64,000 nucleotides of DNA from Lunularia cruciata (lineage: Eukaryota; Streptophyta; Marchantiopsida; Lunulariales; Lunulariaceae), in assembly GCA_948567375.1 (NCBI GenBank), contig OX419762.1, forward strand, positions 32,752,608-32,816,607, given 5' to 3'. The notes beneath the pieces were generated by a model. That model saw only the letters and a program-made list of their open reading frames with translations. It ran no database searches and was not told where the DNA came from. Below are positions 50,186 to 62,920 of the stretch, piece by piece (position 1 is the stretch's first letter; each line of letters opens with the position of its first letter). Both the position numbers and the translations under genes were made by a program.

Positions 50186-53100
50186 CTTGCAAGAACTTTA
50201 TGGAGCAATCCCCCTGTGATCCAACCGACGGCTACTGATGTCCCTTTTGTTACTTGCATGCAGAGTTCTGGGTCTACGAGAACCAAATTGAAGGACCGAA
50301 TACGGAACAGCTTCTCCTCCTCTCATGAAGAGGATACAAGTGCAAGATCGTCATTTAGCACCATGCCAGACGAGTGTGGTGTTGCAAGGTCTCTGTCAGA
50401 CATAATTAGTGAACACGAATGGGTTCGTCTACATCTTGACGAGCCTTTGCCTAGTCCTCGCTCCAAGGTTGGTAAAATATTGCATTCAATTTTGGCTACT
50501 GGATTGAAGTCTGTCTGAGTGACTGATTCGTTTAAAGGAAGTTACAACTGTCGCCCGAGATTTCAGTCCTCGACGTCTCGATTGGTAGGTCCTGAAATCC
50601 AAATTCTAGTGACATGCATTACCAATACCTATCTGATAATCTGCTAATAAGCTGCTCATTACTAAAAAATATATATCATAATTTCTTCAGATTCTGAAGC
50701 TTAGACTGTATCAACTGACGCCGTTTCGTTGAGAACCCACAGCATGGTGCAACGGGAATAGGGGAACGGATGTTCGTTGTCGGGGGCAGATCGGCAGAGG
50801 GGATACTTGGTGACATCCAGGTCCCATTCTCAACACATGACTTTGCTGCAATGATTTTGTGTACGTGAAAGATTTTGTTCTCTAACCCTACTACATGAAT
50901 TTCAACGAGCTTGTCGAGATTTGTCAGGATATCGCAATACTGTAGTAAGAACGCATCTACAACGATGTCACGTACAAGACTGTCAAGATGCAGCTTAAAA
51001 CTTTCTGATGATTTTTTGAAGGTTCTGGATACACGTGAGTTACTGTGGAGGGAACTATCCAGTGACGCTGGAGGGAGTCCAAAAGTACCTTCTCCTCGCT
51101 TTGTTGGACACTTTGTGGTACTTATCAAACGAGCTTTTAAGTTTTGTCTTAATTTCCGGCCTGGTTTGAGTTCTTAGAATTTCTACTGCTGCAGACACAT
51201 AAAATCAGAGAATTGAAATCTGTCCTGAACTTCAAAAAGATCCTAGTTTCTTTGACAATTTCTTGTTTCTTTATGGCGGTGTTGGTTGGTTTAGGGTCAG
51301 TGGAAGAACCGGCTAGTGGTGGTTGGAGGAGAGCTCGAGGCTAAAACCTCTTTTGTTAAAGGTAACGAGGAGGAAGCCGATCGTCATCTTTCCGTTGCAA
51401 GGACGCCGTAAATTCTCACCAAAATGACTTATTGACACTAAACTTATTGGAATCAATGGAAATTAGCAGTTAATTATTTGTGAATCTTGCTGGACGACAT
51501 GTGGCAGTACATGCATTCGATTTCGAATCCAAGAGCTGGTCCGTTCTTACTTCAAGTGGTGAAATCCCAGTGAGTTCTCCTGTTCCACCTTTCAAGCGCA
51601 CTGTTTACAAATTTCATGAGTTCCGAAAATCAAAATACTGTTTATCCTGACCCTGAACGGTCTCTCAAGGAAGAATTCTTATGTAGCAAATATTTTCGCA
51701 TCAGAAAGAAGATGACTTCCGGTTGTTCCATCGAAATAGCCCTCCAAATCCGTTAAGTATCGCAACTCAGAGTACCTTCATTGACATCACTCTTTAGCAT
51801 TGCAGCCAGCTCGTATCGGCCAAAGTGTAGTGCAGGTGGACTCGAGACTCATCATGTTTGGGGGGGAAGATGCGAGCGGAAGGATGTTAGACGAACTTTA
51901 CGTTCTTGATCTCGAAACCTTCTTTTGGGATGCCCCGAAAACAGCGTAATTTTAATCTCTAAAAGCACTTTCAACTTTGCTGTCTTGTCTCACGCAACTA
52001 CCATAAAATCAATGATCAACCTAGTGGTGGAATATGATCCGGCTTATCCGGCTAGTGAGTTTTTCAAAGCTTCACGACTGTGCTAGGGTAGTGTCTCCAG
52101 TCTAAGAAAATTTTGGATTTCTTATGGTTATCCAGTACGGATTGACCAAGCGTACTTTGATTATCAGGGATTTCTCTTACTTTGTGTGATCGGAACAATC
52201 ATGCAGGGGTTTGAAGCCAGCTCCTCGGAAGTTCCATGCAGCAGGATGTTACGGAGAAAGATATATGTGGATTTTTGGAGGCAAATCTTATGCAACTTAC
52301 TACAAGGATGTCTTCTGCCTTGACCTCAACACGGTACATGCTAGGCCAAAAGCCTGCGCATTTCCATCCTCCTGTTACCTCGTCTAGTAAATAGTAAGCT
52401 ACATCAGTACACTTCCTCCCAATCATTGGAAATTAGCTTCCTTATCCGTCACTAATATGAAAGAGATTTACGATTCCACAGATGGAATGGACTAGAGAGA
52501 AGACAGCTGGTTCGTTGCCTCAGGTTGGGCGGGCTCGACATGTTGGGGTGATGGTGGAGAGAAGACTGTACTTTGTAGGTGGAGAGAATCGCGGTCAGGG
52601 TAAGTGTACAGTGAAACAATATGTTCAGAAACCAATCAATGCCGACTGTACTGAGGGGCCCCTTCTATTATCTTGACATATATCTGCTGCAGAAATGGTA
52701 GATACCTTGATGCTGGATGTTGTAAAGCGCGAGTGGTCGACTGTTACGACGATCGAACCTATGTCTCCGCTTGCTCATGATGTAAGCCAAACTTCTTCAA
52801 GAACTTCCAAAGATCTACATCGTTCAAAAGTGCAGAATTTTTTAATTCAGTCCTTCAAATTCACTGCGATGGCTACCCATTGCTCTAAGTAGAATTCGTC
52901 TGCTGGATGCTGAGAGCACCTTAGTTGCTGTTCAGGGATTAAGTGTGGTGAAACTCCAAAGTGAAGGAAGAGATTATCTGGTGGCATTTGGAGGGCATGG
53001 AACCCTCCTCAGTAGTCAGGTCAGGCGTTTCTATAAACTCGTCTCCACATGCTGTATATTTAAACTTGTGGTTACGTACAGCATAGTCGAAAAGTTCTTA

Positions 53101-54531
53101 CCTTCTGGGCATCTCCGGGAGTTTTGAGTGTACCTTAAGACAGATAATTCAACTTGCTCATCTCTGAAACTTGATAGAGAAACTGTCAGAGCAGGTCTAC
53201 GCAATGTTGGTGACGTCCTCAAGCTCGAGCCGGAAGGTGCACAGTCGATTGTCTCGATCGAGCAGTGCTTCTAGTATTGGATCAGCGAAGGAGTTGCTCA
53301 CACCAACCTTGAAAAGCAGAGGAAGTGGTTCCCCAACTGGTCACTTCAACCTCAATGAATCATACACTTCATCGTCAAGCACCGATCTAAGTAGCTCATC
53401 AACGGCGACTGGCGGCATTTTTGTAATTTTCCAACCTAATGATAATCTTCACATTTTTAGTTCTTCAAAATTGGTTCTCTCAAAATAAGTTGGAAAGCTT
53501 TGACTTACTAAGAAGTCAAGTAAAATAGTTGTATAGAAGAATCGTCGGAAGGTAATCAAAATTGGGAACGAGATCCAATATTGAAAATGGTTATTTCCTC
53601 TATTAAATTAGAATTGGCTATGATGCAGGAGAGAAGTATTCCCTCCATTGGTGAAAACGACGTATCGAGATTAACATCTTTATCCCGGGACAGGACACTG
53701 TCCATGGAAGATATCATGACAATGATGCGAGAAGTAGTGAGATCAGAGAGTAACTTGAGCTCTCGGGTGTCTCCCCTCACCAGAAGCATGAGCTGCGATA
53801 ACACTTCATCTGCAAAGATGCTACCAGATAATGAAGACTTCATAACAATCGAGAACGTATCTAGACAAGAGAAGGCTGCTTTCACTCCAGGTACATCAGG
53901 CAGAAGCGAACGGGATTTCCCCACTAGTAGCCTAGCCAGAGGGGATCCACACGAGCACAGCTTGAGATTTCCGTCGTCCAGACAGACAACTGAGGCAGAG
54001 AGCACTCTCGCCATGAGATCTGATAGCCGGTATAAATTCAATCCAGATGACTCCTCTATGAGGATCTCCAGTTCACCAAGTCAAAGCAAGAAGTGGGCCG
54101 ATCCAAGCAGACATCAAGAACGTGCCCAAAACTCCCCGGACCACGCTACAATAAATGATCAGTACTTGGCGACAGCTTTGGCAACTGTACGCGAGCTGTA
54201 CAGTCAGGTTGTGCTCCTTCACAAGAACAAGAAGCAACAGGAGAAGAACCAGCAGACAAGATTCAGAACCATGGAAGCAATGGCAAGCAAACTTGAGGTC
54301 ACCGTGCAGCAGCAGCTAATTACAGAAAGGAAGTTGCAAGAAACCATCCAGCTGCAGAAGGACACGGAAAAGAAGCTGCAAGAAATTTCTCAGCTACAGA
54401 AAAGTACAGAACGAAGGTACCAAAGCATGAAGCAGCAAAAGTCAGATATCGAAAAGGAGTACAGAGCAAGTTTGCAACAAAAGGGAGAGATAGAGACACA
54501 CTTGAAGATGTTGGCAATTAGTGACAGCTGA
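50186..54531 (+). CDS. Kelch-repeat protein with C-terminal coiled coil
   Basis: I join twelve exons: 50186-50467, 50743-50820, 51022-51117, 51301-51361, 51508-51569, 51806-51945, 52207-52333, 52482-52599, 52693-52781, 52936-53019, 53195-53422 and 53629-54531. All are GT-AG and in phase, giving about 755 residues. The true start is not settled, because the first exon opens at an acceptor. A Ser-rich N-terminal part is followed by kelch blades with GG pairs (MFVVGG, LVVVGG, IMFGG, WIFGG, LYFVGG, LVAFGG), together a beta-propeller for protein binding. Then comes a Ser-rich linker, and from about residue 650 a long Gln/Lys/Glu coiled coil with repeating LQE.IQLQK.TEK segments. The architecture recalls plant ACBP4/5 proteins, but I see no acyl-CoA-binding domain. 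Cytosolic or cytoskeletal role by inference. Confidence 0.82.
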
Positions 54532-55529
54532 TGTCACCGCTTCCCAACAACGGAGCTGTCAAACTCACTGCAACTATACTCCTTTTCAAAATGCCCAATA
54601 TGAATAGGACCTATTACTTCTGACCTTCAAAGCATACAGAAGAGTGAGACAAATTAATCAGATCCGGAGAGACAGTAGGTACAGACTGTCCCCATGGCTG
54701 ATCTAGACCCCTATAGCCAGACATCCGCTATGCCTTGCAGCTCAAAGTCCCTTGGTGATTCCGCAAAGCCCGGCAAAACGTTGTGTAGTCTTTTAGTCTT
54801 TTGGGCCCTATCTTTTCAAAAACTGTAGCATGCCTCTTGCTCGGAGGCGATAAAGGGAAGGGGACAAAGACACTCTGCACGCCGCCCAGAACTAAGCACG
54901 AAGCACACCTACGTCTGCAAGATCTCCGTGAAAGAGGTGTCTGTAGCGTATCATATTGGCAGTCACTAGGCACGAATGTTATGCAGAAGGTTCAGAAAGC
55001 CGGACAGTAGGAGCTTGAACTCCCAGGTAGGCCGCCTGAGTTCTACTACCTTCACTACAGTGATAGAACAGAAACCAAAAGTCCTTGTCCTGATCAAAGA
55101 CTTGAATCCCGAAAATGATCCTTTTATATATATATATTACATGTTCCAACGACCTCAGGTCATGAAACAGAGATGGCAATGATAGGCATACAAGTAGACC
55201 CGCTCGGTAAAATAGGGTACTTGTAATAAGAATTTGCTCTACGTATTCTGGCTAGGCTATGAATCCGAAGCTGATATTGATTCTGTGCAACCGAAATCGT
55301 CGTTCAAACTGTGTCTTTTCCTTGAAGTCCAACAGATTAAAACACCGGTCCATCGTGCTGGTGGAGATCACCGCGCTCTTGAACTTATCTAGCTGACATA
55401 AAGGCTAAGAACGGATAAACTTCAAGCATTACCCACAAAGTTGCAAATATGCAGTTATTATTCCCTAATTTGCTTCCACCTCGAATTTGAGATCTCTGAT
55501 AAAGGGTGTAATTAAAGACAAAACTAGGT
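54532..55529. other. Convergent 3' region between kelch gene and UTP14
   Basis: About 1 kb holds the 3' ends of two genes that face each other. No ORF of note is present. A short TATATATATA run lies near 55130. Confidence 0.5.
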
Positions 55530-58500
55530 CTATTTCTTTGGACGCTTCCTTCTTGACGAGAGTGAAGCAGCCATTTCAGTTTCTTTCGCTGTCGGCTTTT
55601 CCCGTTTAATAGGATCTATTATACGACCAGCACTTTTGATAACCTGCGTTGAAAGACCACATTCAATCCCAAGTTATAAGTGGAAAGTACAAGAAATTAT
55701 GACTACTAAGAAAGAGAAAAAAAAATCTGGCGACTGAAGTAAAATTCCAACTCCATAACTATGCAATCGCCCGTGTGATCCAATGCAGCGATAAATTCTA
55801 CTCACAGCTGGACGAATCATATCCCGGAAAGCTTTGTCAGTGTTGTAATCTCTTCCAATCGGCATTCTGACACTCGACTCATACAGCTCCTTCGACTTGA
55901 ACGGAAATGGTAAATTGGCAGCACTAAATTTTGAAGCCTGTAAGGACACCAACATACACAAGCAGATTTCGGTTATGAATAAAGTCCAAAGATATTTCGT
56001 AGGTAGGCCAAATAGTGCATAGGAGACGTTTTCCATCGATTGGAGATGTGACATCTTACAACCTTCAAGAATAGATGAGTTGTTGAGTTGGGAGTGAAAC
56101 TGTGAACATAACTGGAATATGAGATTGTGAAGAGTTACCTTCTTGTCCGTCTTCTCGCTGATGATAACGTGCTTCAATTTAGCATCCTTCCTCTTATCCA
56201 GAGCATTGTCCCGCTTCCTCTTCAACTCCTCTTGTTCTTTCAAAATCCAAGCAGGTTGTCCTTTTCTCTGCTGAATGTGAGACCATTGACCCCATCCAGG
56301 AAGACTTACGGGGCCCTCACCTTGAAGTACCTCGACATCAAGTGCTTGAGATTTCAACTGCTCAAATTCAGCTTCAACATCATCTCCTGCGAATGCCTGC
56401 CTAATGAGCTCTTGCTGGGAAGCCAGATCATTAGGAAGCTCTTGCGCATCGTCGCTGTCATCATCAGTGAAAGAGCTCACCTGCGCTGTTGCTACAGTCA
56501 CTGCATCCTCCTTCATCTTCGTCGATTGTACCTCTCCATTGGACGATAATTCACGGCTCTGCCCGTTATCTTGAACAGCATCTCTGACACCGACATTATT
56601 TGAATCTGTTTTGGGCCTACCAGCAAATCCCACAACATAATGGTTCGAAGAATCATCCTTGTCACCGTTGCTTGCCAAAGGAGCTGCAACAGCTGTACCG
56701 TTTGCAGCTTTCTTGGGTCTCTTAGGTGTACCACCATGGACATACTGCTTCGCGGAACTATCCTTCTCACCGTTCCTAGTTTGTAACACTCCATTGACTT
56801 TAGGCTTCCGCTGTTTCTTCTTTCGCTTTCCAGAATACGCGGGGGAGACTTCTACAGTGGGGACTTCCTCACACCCATTGGTTTTGGAGAGCCCTGAAAA
56901 AGATTTCGATCCTTTTAAGTTCCAAAAACTGAGAAAGACTTTATAGACAAAAGCCTTGACGTGAGCAGGTAGGGTTACGGTGCGTTTGATCGGACCGTTT
57001 GATCAGGTGAGCTAGTAGAATAGAGTGACTATGATTATCGACCAAGTCTACAGCCAATTCAGAGACCATCTCTCCAAATAGTGGTTTCTATTCGCACATT
57101 TCGTACATCCGAGCAAGTAGCTGGGTCCAGGACGACGCACAGTTTTAACGACTAAGTTTTTAGTAAAAGAACAAAAACAAAATTACCAGCAATAAACGTC
57201 CAAAAGGTCCAAATTAAGCTAGACCTTAGGTCATCTAAGATGTTGGAAGATCTTGGAATTTACCTGTGGAGATCACACCATTTTCATTTATAGGAGGACT
57301 ATTGATCCCGTTGTTTCCATTAGAAACTTGAACGCCTTTGTTTTCTGGCTCTTCTTCAAAAGTAACGGCGTAATTCGTGGTGAGCTGCTTGGGAGGAACA
57401 TCTTCTACACCTGTGGAGAAGACTCTTGCAACCGAGTTCGTAGTAAAATCAACCCCAGCATGGTCATCCACAACTTTACTACTGCATTCCAATTCGCTAG
57501 TACTTGTAGCTGAGATTTTCATTCGCTGTTTTGACTGTGTTGTCTCATTTTTCTCCGCGTTCTCAAGTTTAACGTAATCATCGGCAAATGCTAGAATGTC
57601 CCCGTCAGCTTCAGCTTGTTCTATTAGCTCGATCATTTCGATGGCCTCAAGCTCGGCAGCCTTTTTCTTCTTTTCAATCGCACGTGCCTGACATACAACG
57701 TTACAAAAGCTTCAGAAGGAGGTATATGGGCATGTGAAGGAACTCGTTGTACTAACTGCCCACGCATGACATACACATCATATGTTTGTGAAATACACTC
57801 TGTCCACGAAACATTAAATCCCGTAGGCATATCACTATGATAGCTAGTTGGTTCGAAGATCTTGCGATCCTTGTGAGTACCGCGAAGGAGAATTCAAACG
57901 CCTATGTGGAAATAGATTACTCACCATAAAAGGGATGGCAAATAACCCCGTCTTTGGGACCTCATCGTCATCACCGTCTTCTAATGCTTTCAGAGTCGCC
58001 ACCTTAGCCTTGGCAAGGACCTTGGTTTTCGGGTTCAGAACCAGGCCAGTTGGCTCGTTGTCACCACTCTCCATATCGTCTTCGCTATTGCTTGAGTCAT
58101 CGTCACTCCCGCCAAAAGTGGCGGAGTGAATTTTCCTAGTCAGCAAAGCATGTGTTCGAAGTTGATCCGCAATTGCGTCTCTCGTCCCATCGTTCTCTTG
58201 GGCCTTCAGACCGCGCTTCAGTATTCTCTTGGCCCACCTTGATTGATTTTTGTGTTTTAAAGTCATACGTTCCTGCAGCAAGCAGCTCAACAATCAGCTC
58301 GTGATTTTCCCGGAGAAGTTGTTGAGTCTCAATGATAAACGTTGTAAAAGTCCTGCGACTTGGAAAGTTCAACAAAGCAATGGTCAGTTATACCTGTGCT
58401 CTCAAGAACTCCTGTTTGATAGCTGCTTCTTTCGCTGCTTCTGGATCAGCCTCAGTAAGTGCCATATCATGTTCGGCTTTGGACCTCTCACTCTTCTGCA

Positions 58501-61468
58501 GCAATTTATGGTAGGTCTTCGACTTTATTTTTCTCACGCGCTTCGCTTTAGTTTCATGTCTGAATAGCAGATCTCGCATTTTCGCAAGTCTGTGCTGTCG
58601 TTCACGCACTTCCTCGACGGTCAACTGTAGCAAAATAGACAACCAACGGTGAGAAAAATCCGTGAAGCCACTCCGTAACAACTGGAATGCACAAAGTTCG
58701 ACGCACGTGAAAACGAAGCAGCAGTTTGAATTACATAGACGCCCACCTAAACCTCAAGACTTAAATATTCCTTTCCGGGTATTACCTTATCCGATAGCAT
58801 ACGGGATGCGTAAGTTACTAATCTCGCATTGTAAAATATGTGAAGCACAATCCCACGTGAAGGAGCCCTCTCAGGAGAAAGGAAGATAGTAAAGGTAAAG
58901 GTAAAGGTAAAGGTGACCACATGGGCTATCTGATTTGAACAGAATTTAGCATCCAAGAGAAAAGACTGAAGAGAGTTGCTTCACCACTCCTGCGATGGTA
59001 AAACGCAAAACACATGTCAAAAATGCTGTAGCTTGCGTGTAACAAAAAGCAATTACCTTGTTCAATTCGAGAACTTCAGCTTGTTCAACGTCCTTAGCTT
59101 CCATTAACTTGCTCTGGTTCAAAAGTTTCTGGATTTCCTTTTCAAAGTCATTGCTAGGCTTGAAGTGATTAGCCAGTGTAGCTGTCGTAAGAGTTGGCGC
59201 CTCTTCTCTCCTGTTGAAAATCAGGGTTGGAGCCTCCCTATTCCTTTTAACAACGTCTTGCCAGAGTGCAATATCTGCACTCGTTTGCTCATAACCTGCT
59301 TTTCTGTCTACCCTGTCCTGAATAACTTTGGGTAAAGGTGCTTCGACAGGGGCACCCCTCTTTTCCAGTTGTTCCATGCGCTTACGCAAAGTACCAAAAC
59401 CAGCAGCGTCGTGGAGTGGATTCATAAGGTCTTGCACAGTAATAGGGGCATTCCCACTAGCACTTGACCCAGATGGGTTCAAGTTGAATTCAGATTCCGG
59501 ATATGCCTCAGTGATTACTTGTCCCTTCCTTCGTCTATGATCCCTGTCTGCAAAAGAGACGACAGTCAGCACACTAGTAACAGACCACAACCGTGATGAA
59601 TTCCTCCAACAGAGTGGAAGGCAGAGGTCGCCTACCAGGCTTCGCTGCTCTTCCTGTCACAGCGTCAATCAACCGCTGGTGCCGTTCATCATCGTCTTCT
59701 TCATCCTCCTCCTCCTCCTCTTCCTCGCCACCAGATTCATCAACGGATTCGTCAGAGTCGAGATCTAACCGACCACCTACCACTCCTTCCTCGTCCTCGA
59801 GATCGTCATCGTCGCTATCATCGTCATCGTCGTCGTCGTCTTCATCATCATCATAATCCTCATTAAGACTGATCTCCTTCGTCTTCTTCCCCTTCGGTAG
59901 TGATGGAGTATCTCCTTCGTCCTCCACTTCTCTGTCTTCATGACCAAAAGCTTCATCCTCGTCAATCTCTTCGTCCTGCATACGCCAAAGATAATTTCCA
60001 GACAAGAAAACATTAAAGACCTGATAATCTTAGCTCATCGTGTGCAAGGACTTGATATGTGAAGTACACGGCCCAAAGCAACCTGACGAAGGAGTTATAT
60101 GCAAGATTTCGTGTCCCCAAGACTTGTCCAACATGTGCAACTTCAGACTCAACAGAATCCAAAATTCCGTAAACCTTCACCGCCTGGACTAGAATCTCCT
60201 GTAAACTAATCGGGGGAATTCCCCAGATAATCAACGCATACGGAGGAATTTGTTCCCTCGACCATCCGCTGGTAGAATAGCAGCTTCATGGGCCCAGCAT
60301 CAGTGAAGAGGTCTTTGCAACAGCTGCATGTCCACAGAATTTGAACACGCCGGCAATTTAAATATTTCCAGAGTAGGAGAGTAGTGTCTTGCAGATGTAC
60401 CCAATGGAATTCCTCCTTGTGAATCCTATTTCAGTCGATGTAAGGAGTTACTTAACAGCTCTTAACAAACTCAACAAAATGCTTTGCCAGGTGCACCTAC
60501 TGTTGAAGCGAATTCCTGAGAAGTGGTTCTTGGGGAGGTTTTCACACATATTCAGGTAGCAAATTGAGGGTTAAACTCTAGATGGCTCCTTTCTTGGGTT
60601 GCTTATCCCACGTTTACATTGGAATGCTGTCAGATTCGGTTGTTTCATAGCAATCCAAAATAAATACGGCCAGTCGGATGCTATACTTCACTAGTCTATC
60701 TTGGGTACGCCTGTAAGCGGTCTGGAATCAAGATGTGGAATGAGCATTAGCTGTGATCATAGAAAAGGAAGGCAGATTCAAAACAGTTTCTCGTGTTGGC
60801 TTGCACCATAAAGACAACGGCTAGACCTTTCTGCCAATCCGGTCAGAAAGAGACACGTCTACAAAACAATTATGCAAGTTTGCCCGCTGTCACTTTGCTC
60901 CAATCCAAGGTTGGTGTGAATTGCCAGTTGAACTCATTGCATTACAATCACTCTGCATGAAGGATAGAAGTGCTCTAGAAAAAATTCCTTTCACCATTTC
61001 CAAATTCCTTTCACGCACAAATAGTAAACATGTGGTTCAGGTAGCGACCTCAAAGTCGGACGGCAATTCATACTCCATCTGGTCAATATCATCGAATCGC
61101 TTATTCTTCCCCCGCTCCTCTTCAGGAATTCCCTCTTCGTACTCATAGACGTCACCGGCAGTTTCCTTGTCATCGTGGTCGTCGTCCGAGCCAGCATTCC
61201 CCTGGTTCCCACTAGCTCCAATTGCTCTCAACAACTGCGTCGACAATCTGGGGCCCTTTCCGGAGCTTCCAGAATTTCCACCTGCATTCCTCCCGCCCTT
61301 TCTTCCTCCTGGAGAAGTTCCACCTCCCCTTCGTCCCTGAATTCTACCCCCTCCTCTACTTCTTCCTCTCGCTCCACCTCTACCTCCTCCCTGAATTCTA
61401 CCACCTCTGCCTCCTCCCCTTCCACCACCTCGAGTCATTGCACCTCGTCCTCCTCCCTGTCGCGCCAT
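55530..61468 (-). CDS. UTP14: U3 snoRNP / SSU processome protein UTP14
   Basis: UTP14 is needed for 18S rRNA maturation in the nucleolus, where it activates the helicase Dhr1/DHX37 in known systems. Nine exons on the minus strand are 61468-61049, 59975-59636, 59547-59057, 58624-58394, 58272-57925, 57687-57264, 56893-56139, 55937-55806 and 55643-55530. All are GT-AG and in phase, giving 1084 residues. Start is at the ATG at 61468. Hallmarks are EEIDEDEAF, RHQRLIDAV, KIKSKTYHKLL, ERMTLKHKNQSRWAK, LFAIPFM, RQAFAGDDV, GWGQWSH and the C-terminal PFPFKSKELYESSVRMPIG followed by a VIKSAGRIIDPI segment. A long acidic D/E run lies in exon 2. The first 60 residues are an RGG-type Gly/Arg-rich extension, which I do not know from yeast or animal UTP14. 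Confidence 0.93.
58889..58912 (+). repeat. Four tandem GTAAAG units in a UTP14 intron
   Basis: This short hexamer microsatellite lies in the intron between exons 3 and 4. Confidence 0.85.
59662..59870 (-). repeat. GAT/GAA-type trinucleotide runs in UTP14 exon 2
   Basis: CTC/CGT-type triplet runs (on the plus strand) encode long Asp and Glu stretches. They are simple-sequence tracts within coding DNA and may vary in length between individuals. Confidence 0.7.
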
Positions 61469-62313
61469 CGCGACGTCCCAAAGGTTTCCTGTCACTGCAT
61501 CCTACAAGTTGTTCTCCCTCTCCCACAGTCGACAGGCCCCTAGGTTCGATTCCGAGAACTCAAATCTCATGTTAATCCTCGTCACACAGATTTCCCAGGC
61601 ATTGCTCGTTGCTTCCTACCTAGGGTTAGGGTTGCTGTTGTAAAACCCTACCTCGTCGTTTGCGCACACCTTTGTTCTAGCCCGACTGCACAGACAAACT
61701 CAAAACCTCAGTCGAAACCTTACTCGGACGCCGAATACCTCACACCCAAACTTTAATAAATCCGTCCCTCGATACACCCTGTTGACCTCGGTACACCCGT
61801 AATGTTCTTTGCTGTGCTTCTTGTGCCTCCATCCTTGTATTATACCACTTTCAGCTAGCCGATGGTAAACAGACAGAGGAATTCATAAGAACATAAAAGT
61901 GGTAAACTGGCTCCACGTCAGCAAACGACTGATGCAGCGTGTCTGCGGGCTCAAACAAGTCTTTCCAAAAATGTGGGGTCTAAGGAAGACCTTACCCGCC
62001 AAAACCTTGGACCCTAAAGTGCCCTGTTTTATTATGCTTAAACCCTACCTCGCCCCGTCTCCCACGTCACTTGCTTCTCATCTCTACCTGATCCACTCTG
62101 TTCTTTTCCTGAAGCAGGAAGGTGTCTGCGCCCTCACACCAGACGGAGAGCTCATGGAGCTCGACGTTCTTTAACTTTTAATAAGATCTTGGTTAGTGTA
62201 CAATAGCACTGCGAAGACGGCGAGGGTGGGTGTGCCGGATGGGAATTTGTGTTATGTGGTGTTGAAAATACGACGTATTGTTGCACAGATTACAATTGCC
62301 GAGACTTTCAGCT
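61469..62313. promoter_or_regulatory. Divergent promoter with telo-boxes (UTP14 / EngB)
   Basis: The 845-bp spacer separates the start codons of two divergent genes. It has a double TAGGGTT (61621-61633), AAAACCCTA (61642-61650) and AAACCCTA (62040-62047). Such telo-boxes are common in plant promoters of ribosomal-protein and ribosome-biogenesis genes and drive expression in dividing cells. Their presence fits UTP14. The 5' untranslated regions of both genes also lie here. Confidence 0.6.
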
Positions 62314-62920
62314 ATGGTGTCCCTGCAGCAGAGGCTGATGGTGCCTGCGTGCTTGCACTGCAGAATATCGTTGCCAGCTTCTTCTTTAGTTTCTTCATCT
62401 CTATCGAGCAATGTTCCTCAGATTGTGGCTCGGCCTTCAGGGAGGAGTGTTGTTTTGTCCCCGGGAGCTGGTGTTGGTAGTTCGGCTTCTTTGTGTTGGA
62501 AGGAGTCTAATTTAGTGAAGGGAATGGGTTTGGTTTTTTCTCGAGGCCTCGCAGGACGAGCACATACAAGAGCTGCCACCAGTGTTGCTAGATTGGCACC
62601 GGTGGAGTTTATGACTGAGGAGGCCAAAATGGTGGAGGAAGTGAGGGAGACTTTAGATGGAGTTGAGGTAGATCCAAAGAAGAAGCTTGAAGGAAATATG
62701 AGGAGACTGCCCGGGTCGAATATCATTATGGATATGAATATGGGTAGACACCACCTTATTAAGCATGCTGAGTTTATCAAAAGTAGCCCTAAGGAATCCG
62801 AGTGTCCGAAGGACGGTCTTCCTGAGTTTGCGCTTGTCGGAAGGTCTAACGTGGGGAAGTCTTCTCTAATTAACTCGCTGGTGAATAGAAAAGAGCTTGC
62901 GCAGACCTCGAAGAGACCTG
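62314..62920 (+). CDS. EngB/YihA-type GTPase, first exon (organelle)
   Basis: I choose the ATG at 62314; the frame is open slightly above it without ATG. The first 80 or so residues are rich in Ser, Arg and Ala and poor in acidic residues, as in a plastid or mitochondrial transit peptide. Then comes a charged linker ([15 protein letters not shown]) and the EngB start (AEFIKSS...[22 protein letters not shown]), where GRSNVGKS is the G1 P-loop. Next is SKRPG at the donor CCTG|GTAAG (62921), in phase 1; in relatives this is followed by KTQ and the DLPGYG G3 motif, which I do not find before 64000. EngB proteins assist large ribosomal subunit assembly. The rest of the gene is beyond the window or after a long intron. 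Confidence 0.88.

Noticed and set aside
50676-51128. Minus-strand frame of 150 codons
   Set aside because: It is antisense to kelch exons 2 and 3, which join in phase into a proper kelch blade.
53556-54041. Minus-strand frame of 161 codons in the last kelch exon
   Set aside because: It is antisense to a well-supported exon with a clear coiled coil. No splice sites or domain support it.
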